From: Rhodovastum atsumiense
Lineage (GTDB): Bacteria; Pseudomonadota; Alphaproteobacteria; Acetobacterales; Acetobacteraceae
Length of the DNA stretch: 64,000 bases
Direction of reading: 5' to 3'
Assembly (NCBI RefSeq): GCF_937425535.1
Contig: NZ_OW485602.1
Location: 62,001 to 126,000 of the forward strand
Shown: positions 49,887-58,503 of the stretch, one piece after another
How positions within the stretch are numbered: the stretch's first letter is position 1
Layout: each line of letters opens with the position of its first letter
The notes under the pieces: generated by a model
What the model was told of the DNA's origin: nothing
Databases searched by the model: none
What the model saw: the letters and a program-made list of their open reading frames with translations, nothing else
Program-made: the position numbers and the translations under genes

Positions 49887-51203
49887 TCACTCCAGGCTCA
49901 TCCGCGGGCGCAGGCGCAAGGCCATGCGCCCTTCCTCGGCGGAGATGCCGTCGGCCATCCACGACACCGGGGCGGCCGGTCGTACCTGTTCGCCGGGCGC
50001 GAGGGCGGCGTCGCGGTAGGCGGCGTAGCGGGCGTGCAGCCAGGCATGGCCGGCGGGCGTCACGCGCCGGATCAGGGCAGCGGCGGCATGTCCACCCGGC
50101 AGACGGGCGAGGAGTCGCGCCAGCCCATAGAAGCCGATGCGGCTCAATCCCTTCAGACCCAACTTCCCGGGACCGGCCACGTGCCGCAGCCGTGCCACGG
50201 AGCCCGATCGGAATGGTGTGATCTGCTCCGGGCGTTTCGGTTTGCGGAAGGTCCGGACGTCGTTGCTGCGGGCGGAGTCCACGATCGCTCGCAATGGAGC
50301 GGTCAGGCGCCAGCATGTGCTGTTCAACACCGCGGCGTAGGCGGCTTCTGTCTGCCGGCGCGCCAACAGCGCCGCGTCCCGTTCGGCGGCCAGTGCGGTG
50401 GCATGGGCTTTCGCGATGGCCAGGGCGGAATGGGCGGACGCGGCCTCTTCCTGTGCCGCGCGCGCCAGGGCTTCGACTTCGCGGCAGTGCTCCTGCAGCG
50501 CCTGCGTCTCCTGGCCCGCCGGACGGACCCACAGGTCGAACACATTGGGGGGCGTATGGAAGGCATGTTCCAGCGCCCCCGCCCGTTCCACCGCCAGATA
50601 GAACCGGTTCAATCCGTCGAACCAGGCAAATTGATAGTGGTTGTCGGTCAACAGTGGATTCCAGCCCTGCCAGCTCTCCGTGGGGCGGTCCGGTTCGGTT
50701 GCTTCCACCACCACGATCCAGGGGCGCCAGGTCGTGAAATCCATGCCTCGCAACACGTCCGCCTCGGCACCTTCCACATCGATTTTCAGGAAGTGGATAT
50801 CTCCGCTGACGCACTCAGCGCAGATATCGGCGAGGGTGCGGACCGGCAGGTGCAACAATTCGGCCACCCGGCCTTCGGCGGTATGGGCGGCAGCGTAGCT
50901 GGCATTCGTCGTGCTGAGCCCGGTCCCGGCAAAGTGGTGCAGGACACCTTGCCCGGACGCTGCCCCGGCCAGACACCGCAGGTTCACGTCCTGTGGGCGT
51001 GCCCGTGCCAAGGCGGCGAAATGGTCGGGCGCCGGCTCGATATTCACGCCTTGCCAGCCGCGTTCATGAAAGGCACGGGTAACGCTGTCATGGTCCGGAT
51101 CGGCAGCGCCGACATCAATATAAAGTCCCTGGTTGATATGCTTCAGGGCGCGCCAAAGCATCAGATCTTCAAAATTTTGCGAGTAACTTATAAATTTACT
51201 CAA
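49887..51203 (-). CDS. FkbM family methyltransferase with coiled coil
   Basis: A 438-residue paralogue of the protein at 34393-35598. The N-terminal methyltransferase starts MSKFISYSQNFEDLMLWRAL, with SAM motif GLYIDVGAADPDHDSVTRAF and FkbM block IHFLKIDVEGAEADVLRGMD. A short coiled coil (about 225-290) leads to LNSTCWRLTAPLR near residues 293-305. A further 130 residues of unknown type follow, rich in basic residues and proline. First gene of the leftmost glycan transcription unit, upstream of the 1090-residue glycosyltransferase. Confidence 0.85.
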   Translation of the reverse strand: MSKFISYSQNFEDLMLWRALKHINQGLYIDVGAADPDHDSVTRAFHERGWQGVNIEPAPDHFAALARARPQDVNLRCLAGAASGQGVLHHFAGTGLSTTNASYAAAHTAEGRVAELLHLPVRTLADICAECVSGDIHFLKIDVEGAEADVLRGMDFTTWRPWIVVVEATEPDRPTESWQGWNPLLTDNHYQFAWFDGLNRFYLAVERAGALEHAFHTPPNVFDLWVRPAGQETQALQEHCREVEALARAAQEEAASAHSALAIAKAHATALAAERDAALLARRQTEAAYAAVLNSTCWRLTAPLRAIVDSARSNDVRTFRKPKRPEQITPFRSGSVARLRHVAGPGKLGLKGLSRIGFYGLARLLARLPGGHAAAALIRRVTPAGHAWLHARYAAYRDAALAPGEQVRPAAPVSWMADGISAEEGRMALRLRPRMSLE

Positions 51204-51615
51204 AAGCGTTTCTCCTTGTCGCCAAGCGAATTCCGCTCAAAATCGTACATGCATGGTTATAAGATTCGCGTATATAAGGTTGCTTCAGTAATATCGCACA
51301 GTTGATGGTTATCGAGAAAAATTGATTACCCCATAGAACCGGGCGTGACACCAACCACCGCCTTCTCGGGCGCTGTACGTCCGTTTTGAAAACGGCAAGT
51401 AATTACAATGCTGTACCTTGAATGCGACACAAGCTGTGTTGGTGGATATTTTCATGCGCAAATGCACTTTGCAGATGCGAGCGATTCGATATGAGAATGA
51501 AATCGAAGCAAATTTTCGATGAACAGGCGCGACAATTCTTGATGTGGGGGTCTGGGGAGCAATGGAACGGACAACGTAGGTAAGGCTGCGGGACGGATGA
51601 CGGGGGCAATAGCAA
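51204..51615. other. Intergenic between glycan cluster and Tn3 remnant
   Basis: 51204-51310 is AT-rich and likely holds the promoter of the FkbM gene. 51310-51615 has no recognisable gene. The left end of the Tn3-family transposon should lie here or further left, but a terminal repeat could not be identified because the partner end has been deleted. Confidence 0.4.
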
Positions 51616-51717
51616 TGTCGCGGAAGTCAGGATTTCCGCGACAAGGTTGATGCTTCCCGCCAACAGGGCATCTTTTGGTTGCAAAAGTGTGTCGCGTAAT
51701 GGCACTGTTCCGCGACA
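51616..51717 (+). promoter_or_regulatory. Candidate res site of a Tn3-family transposon
   Basis: Two 28-bp dyads share ends. At 51616-51643, TGTCGCGGAA and TTCCGCGACA flank eight bases. At 51690-51717, TGTCGCG and CCGCGACA flank 13 bases. A further half-site TTTTGCGACA lies at 51720-51729, just before the resolvase ATG at 51735. Length 28 and position directly upstream of a resolvase match res sub-sites of Tn3-type elements. Confidence 0.65.
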
Positions 51718-51749
51718 ACTTTTGCGACAGTTCCATGCTCCTCGGCTAC

Positions 51750-53205
51750 CAGCCCGTTGAGAAATCGGGTGCTGCGACTGGATCAGTTTGGATCGTCTGG
51801 CTGCACGGCGATGGCGAGAAGGGCGGCCTGACCGCCGGCGATGACGATGAGCAGCGCCATCATACCGCCATCGGGGCACGCAAAGAGGCCGATCCAGGCC
51901 GAGCCTTGGTCATGGAAGGCCCTTGGTGTTCCGCTCCCGGTCAGGAGCCGCATGATCAACCCGAGATTGTAGCCAGTGACGTGGATCAGGTAGCGTTTCT
52001 GCACTTTCTCGCGGCCGCGGAGCCACACCCGGCGCATGCCGCCGCGATCGAGGATCAGGGCGAAACATCGCTCCACCCGTTCGGCTCGCAGCCTGAAGGC
52101 GACGCGTGCGACGCCGGAGAGCAGTCTCGCGCGGTTGTTATAGACGGCCCGCCGTGCGGCATCGTCGCCGTTCCAGCGCAGGCATTCCTTGCGCTGCGGC
52201 TCGGCAATGCGGGTCTTCCACGGCCCGTCCTCAAGATCCTTGAGCGCTGCCCGCGCGTGATACCCTTTGTCGGCGACCAGTTCGGCTGGCGCCTCGGCGG
52301 TCGGCGCCACGTTCACCTCGGCCAGGTGCCGCGCCGCCGCGGCGAGCGTGCCGGGCATTGTCGTGGTGTCGCCCTGGTCGGCGCCATGCACCTCGGCGGC
52401 AATCACCGCGCCGGTGTCGAGATCCACCGCGTGCTCGGGCTTGTAGGCCAGATGCGTGCGCCCGTCCTTCATCTTGGCGATCTTCGCCTCGGCATCGACC
52501 GGGCTCTCCCAGTCGGCGTTCGAGAGCGTCTTGTCCTTGCGGGCGCGGTCGAGCCGGATCAGATCCTCCGTCGTCGGCGTCTCGATGCCGCTCTCGTGTG
52601 CCATGCGCCTGAGCATCTCGCGATGGGTTTCGCCGTTGTCGCGCCGCACCAGCGTGCGCAGCGCCGCGTTGGCCTCCATCGTCGAGGCGTCCACGCCGAT
52701 CCGCTCGCCCCGGACCAGACCGCGCTCGGCCAGGCGCTGCAGCACCCAGGCGAAAACCTGGTCATGCACTTCCAGCGGCAGACGGCTCCGGGTGCGGCTC
52801 AGCCACGAATGGTCCGGCACCGCCTCACGCTGGCCAAGCCGCAGGAACTCGCGCAGCGACAGGCTGTCGCTGCACCGCCATTCCAGGCCGCGCTCGCTGT
52901 CGATCCCTTCAAAGTAGCCCACCAGCAGCATCCGGAAGTAGCGCCCCGGCGGCAGCGACGGACGGCCGCGCCGCTCGGCGTAATGCGCTGCGCACACGCC
53001 CTCGACAAAAGGGTCGAACTCGGCCGCGATGAGTTCCGACTGCAGTCGGTCGTAAAACGCATGGCCCGGCGAGCGCGGCAACTCCGCCCAGGTTACCAGC
53101 ATCTCCTCCTGCCGCGTCCGCTGCCGACCCAGTGCCATCCGCCGTCCCCGCCACGATGTCCGTCAGCACCACGAATCAGGCCAGGACGATTTCGTCAACG
53201 GGCTG
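51750..53205 (-). mobile_element. IS1182-like element (1456 bp) inside the resolvase gene
   Basis: Ends are CAGCCCGTTGAGAAATCG at left and, inverted, CAGCCCGTTGACGAAATCG at right. The 4-bp sequence CTAC lies on both sides (51746-51749 and 53206-53209) and is a target duplication. Removing the element plus one CTAC rejoins the resolvase codons GGC TAC GCC in frame, which confirms both boundaries. It contains one transposase gene. Confidence 0.88.
51783..53138 (-). CDS. IS1182 family transposase
   Basis: A 451-residue transposase of the IS1182 type (DUF772-like N-terminal domain plus DDE domain). The N-terminus shows FVEGVCAAHYAERRGRPSLP and YFRMLLVGYFEGIDSERGLE. First catalytic aspartate in GERIGVDASTMEANAALR, second in APAELVADKGYHARAALKD, and a later RVERCFALILDRGGMRRVWL with the acidic residue. 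The frame is open throughout and spans nearly the whole element, so the copy may be active. Confidence 0.88.
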   Translation of the reverse strand: MALGRQRTRQEEMLVTWAELPRSPGHAFYDRLQSELIAAEFDPFVEGVCAAHYAERRGRPSLPPGRYFRMLLVGYFEGIDSERGLEWRCSDSLSLREFLRLGQREAVPDHSWLSRTRSRLPLEVHDQVFAWVLQRLAERGLVRGERIGVDASTMEANAALRTLVRRDNGETHREMLRRMAHESGIETPTTEDLIRLDRARKDKTLSNADWESPVDAEAKIAKMKDGRTHLAYKPEHAVDLDTGAVIAAEVHGADQGDTTTMPGTLAAAARHLAEVNVAPTAEAPAELVADKGYHARAALKDLEDGPWKTRIAEPQRKECLRWNGDDAARRAVYNNRARLLSGVARVAFRLRAERVERCFALILDRGGMRRVWLRGREKVQKRYLIHVTGYNLGLIMRLLTGSGTPRAFHDQGSAWIGLFACPDGGMMALLIVIAGGQAALLAIAVQPDDPN

Positions 53206-53677
53206 CTACGCCCGCGTCAGCACCGAGGATCAGGACCTCGCCCTGCAGCGCCGAGGCGCTGCGCGAGGCCGGCTGCCGACGCCTTTACGAGGAGAAGCTG
53301 TCTGGCACGTAATTGCTCACCGGGTTGGCTGACGCTGGGTTCAGGCGATGGCGAACGAACCGTCGATGAGAGCGCGGACGGCGTTGAGAGCGGTGGTTCC
53401 TTTCAGGCGGGCCGTCCCGGTGACCGATCGGTAGCCGGCGTGGACCTTGGCACCCCAGGCTGAGCGGAACCCGTTGGTGACCTTGCGGAACACCACGGAG
53501 GGCCGGATTTCCTGCTCGCTAATGTTGTTGGTCGGCGGAACGCGCCGGTCATGCAGGAAGACGAAGAACTTGTTTCGCCAGGCTTTGATCCGGTATCATG
53601 TAGCACAAGCCACCGCTGGCCGGTTCGCGTTCTGAGATCGGCTATCTACTCTCGTCCCACTGGTATGCGGAAGGAGA

Positions 53678-54133
53678 GTGGCGGTGGCCGAGCAGCATGT
53701 CATCCGTGTATTGCGTGACAAGCGCTCCGAGTTGGCGGGGCTGGTGAAAGGCCTGGAGCGGGAGCTGGGCGAGCACCGCGCTGCCCTGATGCATCTCGAT
53801 GTCACCATGCGGCTGTTCGATCCGGAAACCCGGCCCGAGGAGATCGGCCCTCGACAGCGGCGGCGATGCAATGCCTGGTTCCGCCCTGGTGAATGCCTTC
53901 GGCTGATCTACGACGTGCTGCGCGATGCGCCGCAGCCGATGACGACGCGCGAGGTGGTCGAGCGGATGACGGAGCTGAAGAGCATTTCGCTCAGCGACGA
54001 TTGCCAGCACGCCTTGATCCAGAAGACCGTTCTGGCATCGCTCAACCGCGCCAAGGACACGATCGAGCGGGTCGAGACCGCCGGCGTGGTCAGATGGCGG
54101 GGGCGTCAGGCCGCCCGGGAACGCTGCCAATAG
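53678..54133 (+). CDS. IS1595 passenger gene, copy C
   Basis: The same 151-residue coiled-coil/winged-helix-like protein as in copy A. It differs at two visible positions: VKGLEREL in place of VKGLEWEL, and VRWRGRQ in place of VRWRVRQ. The frame is open. Convergent with and overlapping the transposase 3' end by 28 bases. Confidence 0.75.
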   Translation: MAVAEQHVIRVLRDKRSELAGLVKGLERELGEHRAALMHLDVTMRLFDPETRPEEIGPRQRRRCNAWFRPGECLRLIYDVLRDAPQPMTTREVVERMTELKSISLSDDCQHALIQKTVLASLNRAKDTIERVETAGVVRWRGRQAARERCQ

Positions 54134-55089
54134 CCGCAGAAGTCGATCGATGGCCGGCCCCGCAAAGCCAGGCGGACCACCCCATGCACCTGCTCGCCGT
54201 TGCTGACGCGCCGCGCGTCTTCCCGCCAGGCGGCTTCCTGGGCATAGCGGAGGAGATACGGCCCGGCGATGTGGTGGTGGTGCCCCAGCTCGCTGCGGCG
54301 CAGACGGGAAAAATAGGACTCCGCGCCGTTGGTGCAGGCGCCCCCGATGCTATAGCCCTCCTGGTGGTTGACACGCCGCATCGGAAAGTGGGCATGCAGC
54401 CTGTTCCAGGCCGGGCTCTCGTCGGCATGCAGCTCGGTGGCTTGGGCGATCCGCTGGGAAATGATCGGCAGCACAGCTTCCTCGGCCGGCACCACCTGCA
54501 CCAGCGTGGGGCCGCGGCGTTCGCGCATCACCACGACGACCTGGCGCTTGCCCGACTGGTTCTCGGCGAGTCGCCGGTCGACCCGGTTCGCCGCTAGATT
54601 GGCTGGCCGGACATGGCCGCCGAAATAGGCGCCGTCGAGCTCGACCTCACGTCCTGCACCGCCGATGCGCAACGCCTTCGTGCTGGACGCCATTGCCTCG
54701 CGCATTTTGTGCGCCAGGACGAATGCCGTCTTATGCTGGACATCGAGCTCACGGGAGAGCGCGAGCATGCTGTGGCCCTTGACCTCGTTGCAGAACGCGA
54801 CGACGGCCAGCAGATAGGTGCGCAACGGCAGCTTGTGGTGCGCAAACAGCGTCCCCGAAGTAATGGAGAAATCGCCGCGGCACGCTTTGCAACGCCAGCG
54901 CGGCCGGTCCGGTGATCTCGGGCAGGCGTAGCAGATCATGCAGCCGCAGCCAGGGCAGACCGGCTTGCCGTCGGTTTCAGGCCAGCGGAGGCGCACGAAC
55001 ACGTTCACCACGCCGCTATCCGACATGCGCATGACCTTCGCCGTACTGAGCGAGCGTGCCGCCGCGGAAAGCAGGAAATGTTGCGCCAT
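54106..55089 (-). CDS. tnpA: IS1595 family transposase, copy C
   Basis: A 327-residue ISXO2-like transposase with the zinc ribbon, both catalytic aspartates and the NGAESYF motif intact. The start is at ATG 55089 (MAQHFLLSAA), as in the other copies. The upstream frame is open into the IS66 fragment, so a longer fusion product is possible. Identical in sequence to copy B as far as compared (QHKTA at the variable site). Confidence 0.92.
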   Translation of the reverse strand: MAQHFLLSAAARSLSTAKVMRMSDSGVVNVFVRLRWPETDGKPVCPGCGCMICYACPRSPDRPRWRCKACRGDFSITSGTLFAHHKLPLRTYLLAVVAFCNEVKGHSMLALSRELDVQHKTAFVLAHKMREAMASSTKALRIGGAGREVELDGAYFGGHVRPANLAANRVDRRLAENQSGKRQVVVVMRERRGPTLVQVVPAEEAVLPIISQRIAQATELHADESPAWNRLHAHFPMRRVNHQEGYSIGGACTNGAESYFSRLRRSELGHHHHIAGPYLLRYAQEAAWREDARRVSNGEQVHGVVRLALRGRPSIDFCGYWQRSRAA

Positions 55090-56254
55090 GGCCAGCCACC
55101 TGCAATGATCCCAACCCTTTCCTGCCAGAAGCCCGGCAGGAGTACAAGGCTGATTTCGCTCGTGGCGGCAGCTCCATAATGCCGGGTAGGCCAGCAGGGC
55201 GTGGATCCCCGGTCCGAACGGCGTGCCCGGTGGCATGCCCGCCGGCGTCGGGGCGCGATAGCGCCGGCCGCAACCGCGACACCGTCCGCCGAACACTTCG
55301 ACCCGCGTCACCTGCGGGCGGACGACAGGAAGGTCGACGTGGTCGTAGCGCTCGCGGCACTGCTGCGCCGTCTCGGCCACGGCCGTTCCGCAGTGCGGGC
55401 AGGCCTCGACCAGGCAGCGTTCCGTCTGATCGGGGGTGTCCGCCAGGGGCCGCGCCGCCCCCGGTCGCGAGGGGCGGGGTTTGCGCGACTGCTTCCGCTC
55501 CCGGTTCTTGCGCCCCGGGCCATCCTGGGACGGCGGAAGGCTGGAATTCGACGACGTCTTCCGCGGTTTGCCAACCAGCGCTTCCAACTCGGCGATCCGC
55601 GCCGCCATGCGCTCAATCAGCGCCGCCTGCTCCAGCAGCAGTGCGTCCTTTTCAGCCTCGGTCAGCCGGATGCGAGGAGGTGTCGGCATCCGGATTTTGA
55701 TTCACATCTCAGCGCCCAGCGCAACCCCCTCCCGCCAACCCCGTGAGCAATCACGTCTGGCACCCGCCGTGACCGTCCAGAGTTGGCCAGGCTGTTCGAT
55801 CAGTTGCGGGAAGACGACGTGCTGATCGTCACCCGCCTGGACCGCTTGGCCCGCTCGACCCGCGACCTGCTTGACCTCGCCGAGCGGCTGCGCGAGGTCA
55901 GTGCCGGGCTGCGCAGTCTGGCCGAACCCTGGGCAGACACCACCAGCCCCGCCGGCCGGATGATTTTGACGGTGTTCGCCGGCATCGCCGAGTTCGAGCG
56001 CGCGCTGATTCTCAGCCGCACAGGCGCCGGGCGCGAGGCGGCCCGGACACGGGGGGTACGCTTCGGCCGCCCGCCTTCGCTGGCTGCAGAGCAGGCCGCC
56101 CTCGGCCGTAGGCTCGTCGAGGAAGGGCGGCCCGTGCGCGAGGTCGCCCGGCTGCTTGAGGTGCATCGCAGCACCCTCTACCGCGAACTGGCCAAGCCGG
56201 TCTGCGGCGACGCGGCGCGATCCTGAGACAGACGGACCAGCCGGCGAGACCCAC

Positions 56255-56996
56255 GTGCCCGTCTCCTTCCTAACCGAGGAGCAGGAGCGCCGCTACGGCC
56301 GCTACGCCGGGGAGCCCAGCCCCGAGCAACTCGCCCGCTACTTCCATCTCGACGACACCGACCGCGCCCTTGTTGCCGGGCGCCGTGGCGCCCACATGCG
56401 CCTCGGCTTCGCGGTGCAACTCGGCACCGTGCGTTTCCTTGGCGCCTTCCTCGATGACCCGGCTGACGTTCCGTCGCGCGCCGTCCGCTTCGTCGCCGAC
56501 CAGATCGGCGTCGTCCCGGACGGGCTGATGGCCGAATACGCGGCCTCGCGCTGGCGCACGCGCCACCCGGCCGAGATCCGCGAGCGCTACGGCTACCGAT
56601 CCTTCTCCGATCCGCTCGTGCAGTTCCGGCTCAACCGCTGGCTCTACGCCCTGTGTTGGACCGGCTCCGACCGGCCGAGCGCGCTATTCGACCGTGCTAC
56701 CGCCTGGCTTGTAGTCCGCAAAGTGCTGCTGCCTGGGGCGACGACGCTGGAGCGCGCTGTCGCTCGCGTGCGCAGCCGTGCCGCCCAGCGGCTCTGGCGC
56801 CAGGCGCTGGCCGGCCTCACGCTTGAGGGGCGCGAGCGGCTCGAGGGCCTGTTGGTTCCGCCCGAGGGGACACGGCGGAGCCCCCTCGACCGGTTGCGCG
56901 ATGGGCCGGCGCTGCAGAGCCCGGCCGAACTGGCCCGTGCCGTCACACGGCTCGACGAGGTGCGGGGCCTCGCTACCGGCCTCCCCCAGACTGACC
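56255..56996 (+). pseudogene. tnpA: Tn3-family transposase, N-terminal fragment (DUF4158)
   Basis: The frame from GTG 56255 (PVSFLTEEQERRYGRYAGEP) encodes about 247 residues of the N-terminal DUF4158 domain of Tn3 transposases: LARYFHLDDTDRALVAGRRG, RLGFAVQLGTVRFLGAFLDD and YGYRSFSDPLVQFRLNRWLY. Tn3 transposases are about 1000 residues, so roughly three quarters, including the DDE domain, is missing. IS1595 copy B replaces it and the frame runs on into that element. It starts 28 bases after the resolvase stop, the usual tnpR-tnpA order. Confidence 0.9.
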
Positions 56997-57091
56997 CGGC
57001 ATTATGGAGCTGCCGCCACGAGCGAAATCAGCCTTGTACTCCTGCCGGGCTTCTGGCAGGAAAGGGTTGGGATCATTGCAGGTGGCTGGCC

Positions 57092-58075
57092 ATGGCGCAA
57101 CATTTCCTGCTTTCCGCGGCGGCACGCTCGCTCAGTACGGCGAAGGTCATGCGCATGTCGGATAGCGGCGTGGTGAACGTGTTCGTGCGCCTCCGCTGGC
57201 CTGAAACCGACGGCAAGCCGGTCTGCCCTGGCTGCGGCTGCATGATCTGCTACGCCTGCCCGAGATCACCGGACCGGCCGCGCTGGCGTTGCAAAGCGTG
57301 CCGCGGCGATTTCTCCATTACTTCGGGGACGCTGTTTGCGCACCACAAGCTGCCGTTGCGCACCTATCTGCTGGCCGTCGTCGCGTTCTGCAACGAGGTC
57401 AAGGGCCACAGCATGCTCGCGCTCTCCCGTGAGCTCGATGTCCAGCATAAGACGGCATTCGTCCTGGCGCACAAAATGCGCGAGGCAATGGCGTCCAGCA
57501 CGAAGGCGTTGCGCATCGGCGGTGCAGGACGTGAGGTCGAGCTCGACGGCGCCTATTTCGGCGGCCATGTCCGGCCAGCCAATCTAGCGGCGAACCGGGT
57601 CGACCGGCGACTCGCCGAGAACCAGTCGGGCAAGCGCCAGGTCGTCGTGGTGATGCGCGAACGCCGCGGCCCCACGCTGGTGCAGGTGGTGCCGGCCGAG
57701 GAAGCTGTGCTGCCGATCATTTCCCAGCGGATCGCCCAAGCCACCGAGCTGCATGCCGACGAGAGCCCGGCCTGGAACAGGCTGCATGCCCACTTTCCGA
57801 TGCGGCGTGTCAACCACCAGGAGGGCTATAGCATCGGGGGCGCCTGCACCAACGGCGCGGAGTCCTATTTTTCCCGTCTGCGCCGCAGCGAGCTGGGGCA
57901 CCACCACCACATCGCCGGGCCGTATCTCCTCCGCTATGCCCAGGAAGCCGCCTGGCGGGAAGACGCGCGGCGCGTCAGCAACGGCGAGCAGGTGCATGGG
58001 GTGGTCCGCCTGGCTTTGCGGGGCCGGCCATCGATCGACTTCTGCGGCTATTGGCAGCGTTCCCGGGCGGCCTGA
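57092..58075 (+). CDS. tnpA: IS1595 family transposase, copy B
   Basis: A 327-residue ISXO2-like transposase, intact, starting at ATG 57092. The catalytic and zinc-ribbon residues are as in copy A. It is in frame with the upstream Tn3 transposase fragment, so transcription from the Tn3 promoter could yield a fused protein of over 600 residues. Confidence 0.92.
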   Translation: MAQHFLLSAAARSLSTAKVMRMSDSGVVNVFVRLRWPETDGKPVCPGCGCMICYACPRSPDRPRWRCKACRGDFSITSGTLFAHHKLPLRTYLLAVVAFCNEVKGHSMLALSRELDVQHKTAFVLAHKMREAMASSTKALRIGGAGREVELDGAYFGGHVRPANLAANRVDRRLAENQSGKRQVVVVMRERRGPTLVQVVPAEEAVLPIISQRIAQATELHADESPAWNRLHAHFPMRRVNHQEGYSIGGACTNGAESYFSRLRRSELGHHHHIAGPYLLRYAQEAAWREDARRVSNGEQVHGVVRLALRGRPSIDFCGYWQRSRAA

Positions 58076-58503
58076 CGTACCCGCCATCTGACCACGCCGG
58101 CGGTCTCGACCCGCTCGATCGTGTCCTTGGCGCGGTTGAGCGATGCCAGAACGGTCTTCTGGATCAAGGCGTGCTGGCAATCGTCGCTGAGCGAAATGCT
58201 CTTCAGCTCCGTCATCCGCTCGACCACCTCGCGCGTCGTCATCGGCTGCGGCGCATCGCGCAGCACGTCGTAGATCAGCCGAAGGCATTCACCAGGGCGG
58301 AACCAGGCATTGCATCGCCGCCGCTGTCGAGGGCCGATCTCCTCGGGCCGGGTTTCCGGATCGAACAGCCGCATGGTGACATCGAGATGCATCAGGGCAG
58401 CGCGGTGCTCGCCCAGCTCCCGCTCCAGGCCTTTCACCAGCCCCGCCAACTCGGAGCGCTTGTCACGCAATACACGGATGACATGCTGCTCGGCCACCGC
58501 CAC
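58048..58503 (-). CDS. IS1595 passenger gene, copy B
   Basis: A 151-residue passenger protein, open frame. It has R at the site where copy A has W (VKGLEREL) and V where copy C has G (VRWRVRQ). It starts at 58503 and overlaps the convergent transposase end by 28 bases. Function unknown. Confidence 0.75.
   Translation of the reverse strand: MAVAEQHVIRVLRDKRSELAGLVKGLERELGEHRAALMHLDVTMRLFDPETRPEEIGPRQRRRCNAWFRPGECLRLIYDVLRDAPQPMTTREVVERMTELKSISLSDDCQHALIQKTVLASLNRAKDTIERVETAGVVRWRVRQAARERCQ

Larger units (their letters stand above)
53591..55184 (-). mobile_element. IS1595-family element, copy C (1594 bp, no target duplication)
   Basis: Same ends and same length as copy A, in inverted orientation. 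Flanks are CTTTGATC at left and GGTAGGCC at right, so there is no duplication. Comparison with IS66 copy 1 shows that 598 bases were lost at the insertion point. This points to an IS-adjacent deletion or to recombination with another copy. Confidence 0.92.
53341..55689 (-). pseudogene. tnpC: IS66 transposase gene, interrupted and internally deleted
   Basis: The start (MPTPPRIRLTEAEKDALL) at 55689 runs 168 codons to the IS1595 boundary at 55185. The C-terminal piece (53341-53590) resumes about 199 codons later in the protein, relative to copy 1. The missing part holds two catalytic aspartates, so the gene is dead. The 5' piece reads in frame into the IS1595 transposase, giving a 527-codon chimeric frame (54106-55689). 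Confidence 0.88.
53309..55754 (-). mobile_element. IS66-family element, copy 2, inside tnpR and interrupted
   Basis: Ends are GTAATTGCTCACC (53309) and, inverted, GTGATTGCTCACG (55754). GTCTGGCAC flanks it on both sides (53300-53308 and 55755-55763) and rejoins the resolvase frame when one copy is removed. IS66 normally makes 8-bp duplications; here nine bases match, one perhaps by chance. The interior carries IS1595 copy C, and the segment equivalent to 245-842 of copy 1 (598 bases) is missing. Confidence 0.9.
51735..56226 (+). pseudogene. tnpR: Tn3-type resolvase gene, split by two insertion sequences and frameshifted
   Basis: Serine recombinase, reconstructed in pieces. Codons 1-5 (MLLGY) are at 51735-51749. 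The next piece, from 53206, reads YARVSTEDQDLALQR. A one-base shift near 53250 leads to EALREAGCRRLYEEKLSGT ending at the IS66 boundary. After that element, from 55755, the frame continues TRRDRPELARLFDQLREDD, VTRLDRLARSTRDLLDLAERL, AGRMILTVFAGIAEFERALI and a C-terminal helix-turn-helix (VREVARLLEVHRSTLYRELA) to the stop at 56226. Joining the pieces restores an almost complete resolvase of normal length (about 190 residues), so the gene was functional before the insertions. Confidence 0.88.

Noticed and set aside
51403-51879. 158-codon minus-strand frame spanning the gap and IS1182 end
   Set aside because: It crosses the element boundary and the candidate res site, so it cannot be an ancestral gene.
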